Source: Hemileia vastatrix | Lineage: Eukaryota; Basidiomycota; Pucciniomycetes; Pucciniales; Zaghouaniaceae | Length of the DNA stretch: 64,000 nt | NCBI GenBank assembly: GCA_030280995.1 | Contig: JASXTE010000008.1 | Span: 1,158,501 to 1,222,500, forward strand | Reading direction: 5' to 3' | Part shown: piece by piece, positions 47,233 through 57,472 of the stretch | How positions within the stretch are numbered: position 1 is the stretch's first letter | Layout: each line of letters starts with the position of its first letter | The notes under the pieces: generated by a model | Database searches by the model: none | Told to the model about the DNA's origin: nothing | What the model saw: the letters and a program-made list of their open reading frames with translations, nothing else | Position numbers and translations under genes: made by a program

Positions 47233-47842
47233 AAGTACAGTATTGGGTCATGACTTATTAGATTTTTGAGTGCAATGGAATTGGATAAGGATGGAGAGCC
47301 GATTACAGGTCTATTTATAATAAACCAGGCACTGTGAGAATGAAAACAAAAGGAAAGCTCTGAAAAGTATCCAAGTGGGATGCTAATAAGCAGAAGAATA
47401 AAGTGTATCAAAGGCATATTGGAAAGAAGGTTAGCGCTAAGGAGCGCAAGATCGTGCAAAGATCTTAACTTACTTCAAGAATATGAGGTATGAAGCAGAT
47501 GGGGAGCTAACAAATCAAGTTATGTAGGGAGAATTTTTAATTGTCTCAGGGCTAATTCAGGAGAAGTAAATATAGAGTTTTCAGGAGGAAAGGAAAAGGA
47601 AGTTTTCCTTCCCTAAGAACTAATAAGAACATCTCACTCTCACAAAGAAATAGTAGGAAATATTTGGAATGGTAAGTTTTTTTTATTACAAGAATAAAAA
47701 TACACTATGTAAAACATTTTTTTACAGCAAGATACTGATTTTAGAAATAAGTAAAACAACTAAAGAAAGAAATACTGAAAAATGAAGAACATTAAAAAGA
47801 AGTTAGCATTATAGAAAAATATAAGAAAATGGTGAGACTTAC

Positions 47843-48773
47843 CTTAGCACCTATCAAGGAAGGTGTACTCCCAATCATTACAGATAGTATTGTAAGTTGA
47901 ATTTAGGATTTTGACAAAAGCCACTCAATTTTGGACATCTTTCTCATTGAGGGAAGGAGTGTTATTGATATAAGCAAAAACATTGTCAAAGGCTGTATTA
48001 ACACAGTTGATCATCCAATAGTAAGGAGCAGCAATGACTTGGTTTGGAACTTTCCAGTCTTGAGGGCAAGGAAGATGGATACAAGGAGCTTCTTCCTAAA
48101 ATGTTTCAATTGACTTTGGGGGACATTAAACCAATTGTACAAGTTATTAGGCTGAGGATTGGCCTCTTGTTATGGCCAGGTAACCTCATCTTCAGCAGCG
48201 GGAGAAAGGACAGCACCGGGAACAACAGTCCAGAAGGGATCCTCTTCTAGACCTGGGATCAGAATTTCAATGCAAGGAGTTGAAGAGGTAGGAGCATCCT
48301 AGTAAAAAAAGATATAAAGGGGGAGAAGAAAAGGTTTTAGTAATTTAAAAAGGAAAAAGGACAAAACTAGTAAAGGAAAAAAAGTTACAGTATGAATAGG
48401 CTCCTCAGAAAAGATGGAGTGAAGAGTTGTATTCAAAGAAGTGCTTGGCATTGGTGAGAAATGAATTCTCTTTTCTCTCTTGGGAGCAGGAGTAGGAGGA
48501 ACTGGAGCAGGGAATTTGATTTCCAACTGAATCATGAGGTTGGAAGTCAACCTGTTAGGATTGATGGTAGCAGCAGCAGGAGCAGTAATGGCAGGGGGGA
48601 CCATTGTGACTACATTTCTTCTTGCAAATTTCACAGAAATCACACAACTGGAAAAAGAAAAACAGAAAGGTTAGAATTAAATATTTAAGAAGGAAGGAAG
48701 GAATAGTGAAAAATTACTGTGAAGAAGCCATTACCACGGCAAGCTCTTGAAAATCAACACAGGGTGATGCCAT
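47843..48773 (-). pseudogene. antisense intron-containing gene in the 3' region of element E
   Basis: On the minus strand: ATG at 48773 (MASPCVDFQELAV), donor GTAATG near 48734 and acceptor TTTTTCCAG at 48648. Exon 48647-48389 follows, then donor GTAACT, a 90-bp intron (48299-48388, acceptor TTTACTAG), then exon 48298-47843 ending at donor AAG|GTAAGT. Exon 2 can be read in two frames: one gives LCDFCEICKKKCSHNG (Cys-rich), the other the Pro-rich KFPAPVPPTPAPKREKR. Exon 3 reads IEILIPGLEEDPFWTVVPG and later QVIAAPYYWMINCVN, with stops and a frame change. It looks like a real gene that has decayed. Family unknown. It is opposite in orientation to gag-pol. Confidence 0.55.
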
Positions 48774-49907
48774 TTTCAGTACAGTGCTGACAACGCTCGG
48801 CTCTGGTGAGAACAGCTCTGATGGTAGGTGAAGTAGTGACAATGGTTTTTTGGGTGTTGAAAAACTGGTGGTGTGGTAATCCAACATTGGCTGGGGCCTT
48901 TGTTGTGTAGCTTGGTGCCGTGTGGTGATGTCTTAAATGGCATTAATTTCTGTTTATGGTTTTTTTCTGGATTCACGGTGTGGCAGTCTAAATTTTATTA
49001 TAAAATTATTTTTGGGAGATTATTATTGAGATTGGAGAAGCCAATCAAATTTTAAAATGGTTATATTTAAAAGAATGAGTATTAAAAGTGGTTTAAAAGG
49101 GGTTACTTTTAAAATTCAAGATTAAACAAATAATTAACAGTCAGGAAATGCAAGTATAGGACTAAAAGTGCATGGAAATTAAATTCAGGACTCTCAAGAA
49201 CCTTTAGGAATTTTTGTGGACTTTTTAATATTTTTCTTAAATTTTTAATAATTCTATAAAGTATTTTTGGTTATTTTTGATTTTTCATAATTTACTTATC
49301 TTTGATAATTTTTTATTAGATTAATAGGGCTGTGCAGACAACAAAAATTTGAATGGATTATAGATGAGAAGTAGCTCTATCATATATAATTTTTCTAGAT
49401 TTTTTATTAATATTTTAAGGTTCTAATTTAGTCTGGAAGTCTGTATGCGCTCCATACAAACTCTGATGATCTCCAGATGAGTTCTGGATGAGCTCCAGAA
49501 TGCTCTGGTTAGGGAAAGTAGGGCACATGACATACTATGCATAAAAAGCCTGTAGACTCAAAATTAGATAATGGAGAAAAGAGCCAAATCTGACAACTTA
49601 ACCATTAACCAAAACAACACATATTTAACAACAATATTTATTACTTACATAACAAATTATAAAATTGTAATACCCTTATAAATATAGCACTTTTACATAA
49701 CATTTTATTAATTTCACTCATCATCATATATATTAACTTATAAGTTACCATTTTCAAGGTCTCATCATCAGGGATCTGATTTTATCAAATAAAACTTATA
49801 AAAATAAAAGCTTCATAAAAGCATATTATTAAATCATTTATATAACTTTTCTGAATATAGCTTCACTTTTGTATTTCTTTCCCTCATTATAAAGAACACT
49901 GATTATA
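48774..49907. other. element E 3' region, AT-rich, no gene recognised
   Basis: The part just upstream of the antisense gene could hold its promoter. The remainder is AT-rich without supported coding. Confidence 0.4.
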
Positions 49908-50157
49908 CACCACACAATATGGGGGGTGGACTTGCTAGTGAGTCCGCAACCTTGGACCCAAACTCACCATAGATTGAACACACATTGAGCTATTGATAAA
50001 GGAAACATACAATCAGGGATTAACACCAATCAGAAGAACAGTTTTAGGTGTGTTTTCAAGTAGAGCACAGTATGGTTTCAGTATGAGTTCAGTCTGAGTT
50101 CCATCTGAGTTCAGGTTGAGGACTTGCTAGCAAGTCCACCCCCTATATTGTGTAGTG
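49908..50157. mobile_element. CACTA-like MITE copy 2, 250 bp
   Basis: Same family as 39098-39358. Ends CACCACACAATATGGGGGG and TATATTGTGTAGTG; the right arm carries the palindrome GGACTTGCTAGCAAGTCC. The left arm has one change (CTAGTGAG). Flanked by a 3-bp duplication ATA. Confidence 0.8.
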
Positions 50158-51424
50158 ATACATCTCAATACTATTATTAACAAATATTTTATTGGTCATT
50201 TTGTATCAAGTAGAGTTTTTAGCTTAGTTAATTGTGAAATCTTTATTTACTTAAAGGGACAGGGGTTTCTTCGGTTTATCAAACTACCTTGGATTCTGCT
50301 TACAGCAAGGTGACTGTAAGAGTCTTTCTAAAACAGGCTGAATAGTGAAGCTACATGGATAAGGCTATTATCATTGGATAGCCCTGGGTTTTCTATATTT
50401 TTTATGTTTTATGTTTATAGGGTATTTTGGTATTTTTGGGTTTTAAGGGCTAAAATGGGCAGATTTCACTTTTTCCTATAACTGTTTAATTTTGTTTTTC
50501 AAGTTTTTTGGGCTAACCTTAAGTCTTAAGGTTATATACTTAGTACCATTAGATAGCCCTGGTTTTTCTCTATGTTTTATCTCCTGATGATTGTTTAGGA
50601 TATTTTAAGGTTTGAGGTATTTTCTGTTGTTTTATGGTTTTTCAGTGGTTTTCTAGCTTCAGGGGGCCTGGCTGCCTCAGTCATAGCATGTTGGGGAGCA
50701 CTTCTAGGGGGTTTTTTATGCAATTTGGCTGGCATAAGCGCCAAATTAGTTGCTGTATCATAGATTTTTAGATGGGGGTCTGTGTGTACATACTGAATAA
50801 GACAGTTTGGGGTAACTTTAATTATCATACAACCATCTGGTAATTAGATCACTTTTACTAATACAGTTTTCACTGGTTTTTGGCCATAATTGGCTGTTTT
50901 TGTTGCAAGGTGAGCTCTTCATTTGACTTAACTTTGGCAACTGGTTTATTTGGTGTAGCTTTGCAAAATGCATCAAGTATTATTGCTGTTTTCTGTGCAA
51001 CAAGTGCACAGTGTTTTGGTTTTCTGGTGTGGAACTTTCTGCATTTCAGGTTTTCTTTTGTCTGTGGTATATCTAGGCTACTTTCTTGACTTGATAAGCA
51101 TTCAAGAAGTGTGTTGGAAGGGGTATTGTAACAGTCTTCAATTTGCTGTAGAAAATTAATCTCACCTGGTATTTCTCAAAGGAACAGGAGATTTTCTCTC
51201 TGGTTTTTTACAACTCCCTTGGTCAAGGCCTATAGATATTAATATAGTATTTTCTACAGCAGATAGCATTGATGATTTCGTTATTGGTGTTCATGATAAA
51301 GATAAAGATAAAATAGAATAATGTGAAGAGGAAACTAGTAAGAGAAGATGAAGGAATGAGAAAGAGGTGTGAGATATGCACCTGATTTTATAGTTCCTGG
51401 GGAAAGTCCCAAGTAGAGGGAGAC
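50158..51424. other. element E region before the 3' LTR
   Basis: No recognised gene. A polypurine tract AGTAGAGGGAGAC at 51412-51424 directly precedes the LTR start TGTGGTACAC. Confidence 0.45.
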
Positions 51425-51447
51425 TGTGGTACACATCTCAAAGGAAC

Positions 51448-52624
51448 TGTCAGTATAGTCTAGTATATTAGTATGATATAATAGTGTTATTTTATGGTCC
51501 TACTACTTATTAATAAATGATTTAGTGATTAAACCTCAGGGGAAGACTAATAGAATAGTTATACTCAAATAAAACTCACAATACTTGGATTTAAATGCAT
51601 GCTAGTGGTGGAAAATAGAAGAATAAAATATAGTTATAGCTTTTATAAAGATAATATCAATTTATAAGGGCTTATTAATATATTTCTGAATGCTAATAAT
51701 TGTATTGTAGTGTTTGTTTTAAGTGTAGTAATTGAATGATGATAATAAACCGTCAAAATCCCCCCTTACTTATACCCAAATCCACTGGAGTGCACAGACC
51801 TTCAATCCAGATGATGTCACTGCTATCCCCGGCAATTACAGCGCTGTGAGGGCCCATCACCTCCCCATGGCGTCCACTTCAAGCAGTTTCAACACCCAGA
51901 CCTCCAGTAAGGACCCTCCATCACTATTAATAATAACACAGAGTCATACCATAAATAGAAAACCCAGATAAAAGCGGATACCATAAAGAAACAGGTAAAA
52001 TAAATAATCAAAAAGAGATTTAATGAAACTAAAAGTATATAAAGGAAACAAATAAAATGTCCAAGCCCCCAATAACATCCTCAAGCATCCACATTAACCC
52101 AGAAACATCCTTCCAACCCATAAATCGGTGAATAACCATCCAAGGAAGTAATTTTAGTTGTCCAAACTGGGTGTATGCGCCTGATATAGGTGTCTATGCT
52201 TCTGTAGGCGTTGTGAGTCCACTGATTTCGTCCATATGACCTAAAATAAGCAGAAAAACAAAGGTTATAGGCTATTAAGGGGCTAAAACCCACTTATATA
52301 CCTAAATATACATAATATACTGCATATTTCACTGAATATGAGATTTAAGTATACATATAAGCTTATGTATGTCAATAATTACTTCATATCACTTAAGATA
52401 AGTATATTATGACTCCATTAACACCTTAATAAGTATTATTAGGCAATGGATAAGCTATTTAAACTATTATAAATTATATAATAGAATAATAATTATATAT
52501 ATATATAGTAAAATAATATATATTATTATTTTAACCTTATTTTTAAGATATAAGCTTAATCTACTTAAGGTTATCTTATTTTAAGCATAAGAAATACTCA
52601 GTCCTAAGGATATTTAGGCTGACA
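51448..52624 (-). repeat. 3' LTR of element C
   Basis: 1177 bp with TGTCAG...GGCTGACA ends, followed by a polypurine tract (minus GGGGTGAGGGAG). Confidence 0.95.
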
Positions 52625-52734
52625 CTCCCTCACCCCAAAAAAAACAATAAAAAAAATGTTAAGACATTTTAATTAAAACTAAGGAGTGAAATAAAAAAAA
52701 TAATTTTTATAATACATATACTGAATGAACAGTA

Positions 52735-53346
52735 TTACTTAGATTTAAATTTTTTCAAGAGATTTTTAAGATCAGAGATTTCATTTTCTGGAATCCACTG
52801 GTCATATTCACTTGATTTATTTTTAAATCTTAATAGATACTCAACTCCCTTTTCTTTAGTAAGGTGTCTCTTTTTAAGTATCTTTTCAATTTCTGCCTTT
52901 TCCACTATTTCTTCAGGTTGCTGTTTATGCCTTCCTGATCTTCTTGGAAATAGAGCAGTATCATTAGAATGGTATGGTTTTATAAGAGAAATAGGAAACA
53001 CTGGATGTTTTCTATCATAAGGTGCATATAGAATAACCTCAACAGCATTATTACCAACCATCTTTTTAACTACAAATGGTCCAATGAATGGATCCTTCAA
53101 TTTAACATTACCATTTAAATTGAAATGTAGCGTTGAAATAAGGACTTCATCACCCTCTTTGAACATTTGTTCTTTATGGGCTTTATCCCATCTTTTCTTT
53201 TCATACTCAAAAGCCTTATTTATACATTCTTGAGCATGTTTTCTGCATAATTCCTGCATCTGAAGAAAAGATTTAGTACCTGGATGAATATCCAATCTAG
53301 GTAACTTATTAAGAGTTTTAGCAGGGGTATTAGGTACATAACCCAA
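52735..53346 (-). pseudogene. element C integrase C-terminus and chromodomain
   Basis: 203 codons open from GYVPNTPAK to a TAA at 52735. Integrase C-terminal region (KKRWDKAHKEQMF, GDEVLISTLHF, GPFVVKKM) is followed by a chromodomain (EIEKILKKRH, GVEYLLRFKNKSS, DQWIPENEI). It is intact here but lacks the catalytic core because of the internal deletion. A 4-bp loss near 53436 also breaks the link upstream. Confidence 0.85.
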
Positions 53347-53482
53347 CCATAACTCAAATGGCTTTTTGCCAGTGACAAAATGTACTGTACTATTATATGC
53401 AAATTCTAAACCTGGGATAAGGGTTACCCAATCATGAATTTGTCATTGTCTTTAAAATTAAGACCAAAAGCACAATATCTTC

Positions 53483-55780
53483 TTATATATCCTTAATGAT
53501 TTTAACATCCTCAAAATTCATTAAAGATTCATTTGAGTCTATATTTAATATTGGATGGTAAAAGATGGACAAATCATCTTCCAACATACAGACTTCATTT
53601 TCATCACTATATGAGATATTACTGTCATAATCACCTGAATCATTACTCTTTTCTGCTTCATTTTCAGATTCAAGTTGATTTTCAACAATATTTATGTTTT
53701 CCTCACATTTGTGACCTTTAACCCAAGGTTTGTTACACTTATAACAAGTATTTGTTTCATACTTTTTAGGTACTACAGATGCAGTAGGTTTTTTCTGCTT
53801 CTCCTGAAGTGTTTTTGAATTCTGAGTTTTTACAGGTTCAACATTTTGCTTATAAGTGGAATACCTTGATTCATACTTATGGTTTAATAATATTTCATTT
53901 GAAATATTAATAAAGTCAGAATATTCAGTAACATTTAATGTTGTAGCTACAACAATGTCTCTGACAGATATAGGTAATTTGTATATTATCTTATCTTTCC
54001 ATAAGTTAAAATCCATATGAGGCTCAATGGCTTTTAATATTTTGTTTAAATTCATTAAAAATACCATAGGTTTGTCACCATTCAACGGATTATACCTAGT
54101 CTTCTCATAAAGTCTCTGCTGAGTAAGCCTGAATTTAGAACCTCCAAATTGTTTTTCAATAAGTTGTTTCCATTCAGCCCAAGAGTAGTCTCTACCCTCA
54201 CTTAAGACAGCTTCAAACCATAATAAAGCAACATCCTTAAATAAAGAAATTAATTTTGATGTTATCTCTTCATCTGGTAACTTATATGAGAATTTCAAGT
54301 TGTCAATTCTTTGAATAAAATGTTGCCAATCAGAGCTGGCTTCCCCATCATAAGTTGGGTACTGATCTATTTTAGGCCAGTTCTTCTGATTGGATTTTAT
54401 CTCACTAATCTTAAGTAAATTCAATAACTCATTCACTTTTGATAAATGGTCTTGTATTTCTTCCTGCATGGATTTGTGACTTACATTTTCAGATTTGACA
54501 CTACCACCAGATGGTTTTAATTGTGGTGGTACAGGGAAGGAATGAGATTCACTTTTGCCAATGAAAGGATTATTATTATATTGATTATACTTATGATTAT
54601 CCTGGTTCATCAGTAGATTGGCTGTTTCAATCTCAACTTTAGTTAATCTTTGTAGCAACTCAGAGACACTTTGATTTGTCTGGGCAAAAGATAACTTTGT
54701 TCTTGATTCAGTTTTTAATAAATGTGTTTCATATAATTTTTCTAACTCACAAAATTTGTTTGAAAGTTCATTATATTTATTACTCAATGAATCATATTTA
54801 AGAGTTAGAGACAAATGTTCTTTCTCTAATTCTTTATTACGTGTTGCTAATTGAGAAATGTTCAATGTCAAGGATAAAATTGTATCACTAGTGAGCTTAA
54901 CTGTCTGTTCCTCACAATCAGTCATTCTATTCCACAATGCTGAAACAATTCTATGGACAGTTGGATTATTGTTAAAATATTCCATGTCCTCCTTTTCAAT
55001 TCTCTCACTCTCCTGTGAACTTCTCATCTCACTAGTAGGTGGTTGCAACTGAGGATTAACTGTATTATCATTGTAAATAGTACTGTTATTATGGACAAAA
55101 GACAAGTCAGGTGTATCTACTCTAAAACCTAAATTTATTAAATCCTCCTCTATTTTTTGTACAGATTTAACATCAATAGAATTACCTATATTGTAATTAT
55201 CAGTATTATGCCTAATCTGAGAGGGTAAGTTACTTACCAAGGGATGGTTTCCAGTCCTGATTTTTGGCGCTTTTTTCCCTTGTAAGGGTGAGCTGAGGAA
55301 GTCAGATGAGGGGGTGGATCCCTGTTGCAACTGTGGCTTGTCCACTGTTGGTGAAACCAGTCCCATTTCCATTTGTCTACCAGGATTTTCTCCTGGGAGT
55401 GAGTGGACCCTCCTTGGGTAGGGGGTTGCTGATTTGATTGACTGGGCTGGCCTCCCTTTAATTCTGCCATTGCCTGATTCATCTGCTGAAACCCTACCTT
55501 GCAATTGTTTTGCAACTGCTCTACTTCCTTGAACATGAGAGATTTTGATTCCTCCAACTTCAGAACCTGTTTGGCCAGGTGGGAAAGTTGATCCTGAAGA
55601 GGAGGAGACGTCTTTTTTATAGTTATCTTTTTTAAGAGGGCTTCCTTTTCCTCTATACTCATGCTTTCTGGCTGGGGGTACTGTTGTCCCTCCATGGTGA
55701 TGTCCTGGAAAGTTTTTGTTAGCTTTAGACCTGGTATTATAAGCAGGCTGTTCACTTACACTGTCCTGGGGAGCACTCAT
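53483..55780 (-). CDS. element C gag (truncated gag-pol frame), 765 aa
   Basis: ATG at 55780 (MSAPQDSVSEQPAYNTRSK). One uninterrupted frame runs to the deletion junction at about 53487. The N-terminal 180 residues are basic, Ser/Pro/Gly-rich and overlapped by a second frame. A long coiled coil follows (LATRNKELEKEHLSL, KLYETHLLKTESR). Then come a capsid-like region (NWPKIDQYPTYDGEASSDW, LPDEEITSKLISLF, YSWAEWKQLIEKQFGGSKF) and the knuckle CYKCNKPWVKGHKC. It stops shortly before where protease begins in A and B. This is the best-preserved gag of the family and shows the wild-type form of the breaks in A. It probably produced virus-like-particle protein recently. Confidence 0.85.
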   Translation of the reverse strand: MSAPQDSVSEQPAYNTRSKANKNFPGHHHGGTTVPPARKHEYRGKGSPLKKDNYKKDVSSSSGSTFPPGQTGSEVGGIKISHVQGSRAVAKQLQGRVSADESGNGRIKGRPAQSIKSATPYPRRVHSLPGENPGRQMEMGLVSPTVDKPQLQQGSTPSSDFLSSPLQGKKAPKIRTGNHPLVSNLPSQIRHNTDNYNIGNSIDVKSVQKIEEDLINLGFRVDTPDLSFVHNNSTIYNDNTVNPQLQPPTSEMRSSQESERIEKEDMEYFNNNPTVHRIVSALWNRMTDCEEQTVKLTSDTILSLTLNISQLATRNKELEKEHLSLTLKYDSLSNKYNELSNKFCELEKLYETHLLKTESRTKLSFAQTNQSVSELLQRLTKVEIETANLLMNQDNHKYNQYNNNPFIGKSESHSFPVPPQLKPSGGSVKSENVSHKSMQEEIQDHLSKVNELLNLLKISEIKSNQKNWPKIDQYPTYDGEASSDWQHFIQRIDNLKFSYKLPDEEITSKLISLFKDVALLWFEAVLSEGRDYSWAEWKQLIEKQFGGSKFRLTQQRLYEKTRYNPLNGDKPMVFLMNLNKILKAIEPHMDFNLWKDKIIYKLPISVRDIVVATTLNVTEYSDFINISNEILLNHKYESRYSTYKQNVEPVKTQNSKTLQEKQKKPTASVVPKKYETNTCYKCNKPWVKGHKCEENINIVENQLESENEAEKSNDSGDYDSNISYSDENEVCMLEDDLSIFYHPILNIDSNESLMNFEDVKIIKDI
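55234..55695 (-). CDS. element C overlapping small frame (153 aa)
   Basis: ATG at 55695 (MEGQQYPQPESM), 85 nt downstream of the gag ATG and in the +1 frame. Protein: charged coiled coil (DQLSHLAKQVLKLEESK), Gln/Pro-rich linker, block EKILVDKWKWDWFHQQW, basic YKGKKRQKSG, end IPW. Same length as in A, with the W-rich block, basic block and end recognisable in B. Translation could occur by leaky scanning past the gag ATG, or the frame could feed into gag by -1 slippage. Function unknown. Confidence 0.65.
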   Translation of the reverse strand: MEGQQYPQPESMSIEEKEALLKKITIKKTSPPLQDQLSHLAKQVLKLEESKSLMFKEVEQLQNNCKVGFQQMNQAMAELKGGQPSQSNQQPPTQGGSTHSQEKILVDKWKWDWFHQQWTSHSCNRDPPPHLTSSAHPYKGKKRQKSGLETIPW

Positions 55781-56290
55781 ATTGTTCAGAATAGCAATAT
55801 TTTACGTCTACAAAAGTAAAAAACTCTATGGAATTAGTAGACAAATAATATTAGCAATTATATTACTAATAAAAAGCAATGGAGCTTACCCTGAATTTAT
55901 ATCTTTATTTATTTAAATAAAATGTAAGAAAAATTTGAAAAAATCTGTTAAAAATATAATAATAAGTTTAACTAGACCTCTATAAGGGTGAATAATTAGC
56001 TTACCAAGCTTTAGCCAAATACCAATTTAATTGGGTGTTATATTGGTGTCCAAATACCAAGTGAAATTGGGTTTATATTGGGTACAGTTACTACTGTAAA
56101 TATCTAATTTTTATGGTAAAAAATTAGTAAAATTATTATAAGTGTTCTTTTCCGCAATCAATGAGTTATGATGACCCACTAATATGCAGCAGACCCAAAT
56201 ATTTGGTTAATTTTGAGTTGTACTAAGGTAAAAATCACGTCCCAAGGCTTATACTAAATAATAAGTAAAATATAAGGAAAGACCCCCAAT

Positions 56291-57467
56291 GGTCAGTATA
56301 GTCTAGTATATTAGTATGATATAATAGTGTTATTTTATGGTCCTACTACTTATTAATAAATGATTTAGTGATTAAACCTCAGGGGAAGACTAATAGAATA
56401 GTTATACTCAAATAAAACTCACAATACTTGGATTTAAATGCATGCTAGTGGTGGAAAATAGAAGAATAAAATATAGTTATAGCTTTTATAAAGATAATAT
56501 CAATTTATAAGGGCTTATTAATATATTTCTGAATGCTAATAATTGTATTGTAGTGTTTGTTTTAAGTGTAGTAATTGAATGATGATAATAAACCGTCAAA
56601 ATCCCCCCTTACTTATACCCAAATCCACTGGAGTGCACAGACCTTCAATCCAGATGATGTCACTGCTATCCCCGGCAATTACAGCGCTGTGAGGGCCCAT
56701 CACCTCCCCATGGCGTCCACTTCAAGCAGTTTCAACACCCAGACCTCCAGTAAGGACCCTCCATCACTATTAATAATAACACAGAGTCATACCATAAATA
56801 GAAAACCCAGATAAAAGCGGATACCATAAAGAAACAGGTAAAATAAATAATCAAAAAGAGATTTAATGAAACTAAAAGTATATAAAGGAAACAAATAAAA
56901 TGTCCAAGCCCCCAATAACATCCTCAAGCATCCACATTAACCCAGAAACATCCTTCCAACCCATAAATCAGTGAATAACCATCCAAGGAAGTAATTTTAG
57001 TTGTCCAAACTGGGTGTATGCGCCTGATATAGGTGTCTATGCTTCTGTAGGCGTTGTGAGTCCACTGATTTCGTCCATATGACCTAAAATAAGCAGAAAA
57101 ACAAAGGTTATAGGCTATTAAGGGGCTAAAACCCACTTATATACCTAAATATACATAATATACTGCATATTTCACTGAATATGAGATTTAAGTATACATA
57201 TAAGCTTATGTATGTCAATAATTACTTCATATCACTTAAGATAAGTATATTATGACTCCATTAACACCTTAATAAGTATTATTAGGCAATGGATAAGCTA
57301 TTTAAACTATTATAAATTATATAATAGAATAATAATTATATATATATATAGTAAAATAATATATATTATTATTTTAACCTTATTTTTAAGATATAAGCTT
57401 AATCTACTTAAGGTTATCTTATTTTAAGCATAAGAAATACTCAGTCCTAAGGATATTTAGGCTGACA
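56291..57467 (-). repeat. 5' LTR of element C
   Basis: 1177 bp; the outermost base is G instead of T (GGTCAG). Otherwise essentially identical to the 3' LTR. Confidence 0.95.
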
Positions 57468-57472
57468 GGAAC

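Larger units (their letters stand above)
51448..57467 (-). mobile_element. element C: young, internally deleted family-A retrotransposon
   Basis: Two 1177-bp LTRs (51448-52624, 56291-57467) differ at only two positions seen (the first base, and G/A at 52126/56969). The flanking 5-bp duplication is GGAAC (51443-51447, 57468-57472), and both flanks are the 3' LTR of element E. The 3.7-kb internal region keeps the leader, gag and the overlapping small frame. It then jumps from just before protease to the end of the integrase core, removing the equivalent of A 12752-15572 (about 2.8 kb: protease, RT, RNase H, most of integrase). The chromodomain is retained. Confidence 0.95.

Noticed and set aside
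50595..51159. Several 63-77-codon frames before the 3' LTR of element E
   Set aside because: They overlap on opposite strands, lack motifs and have no shared splice structure. A continuation of the antisense gene was considered but not supported.
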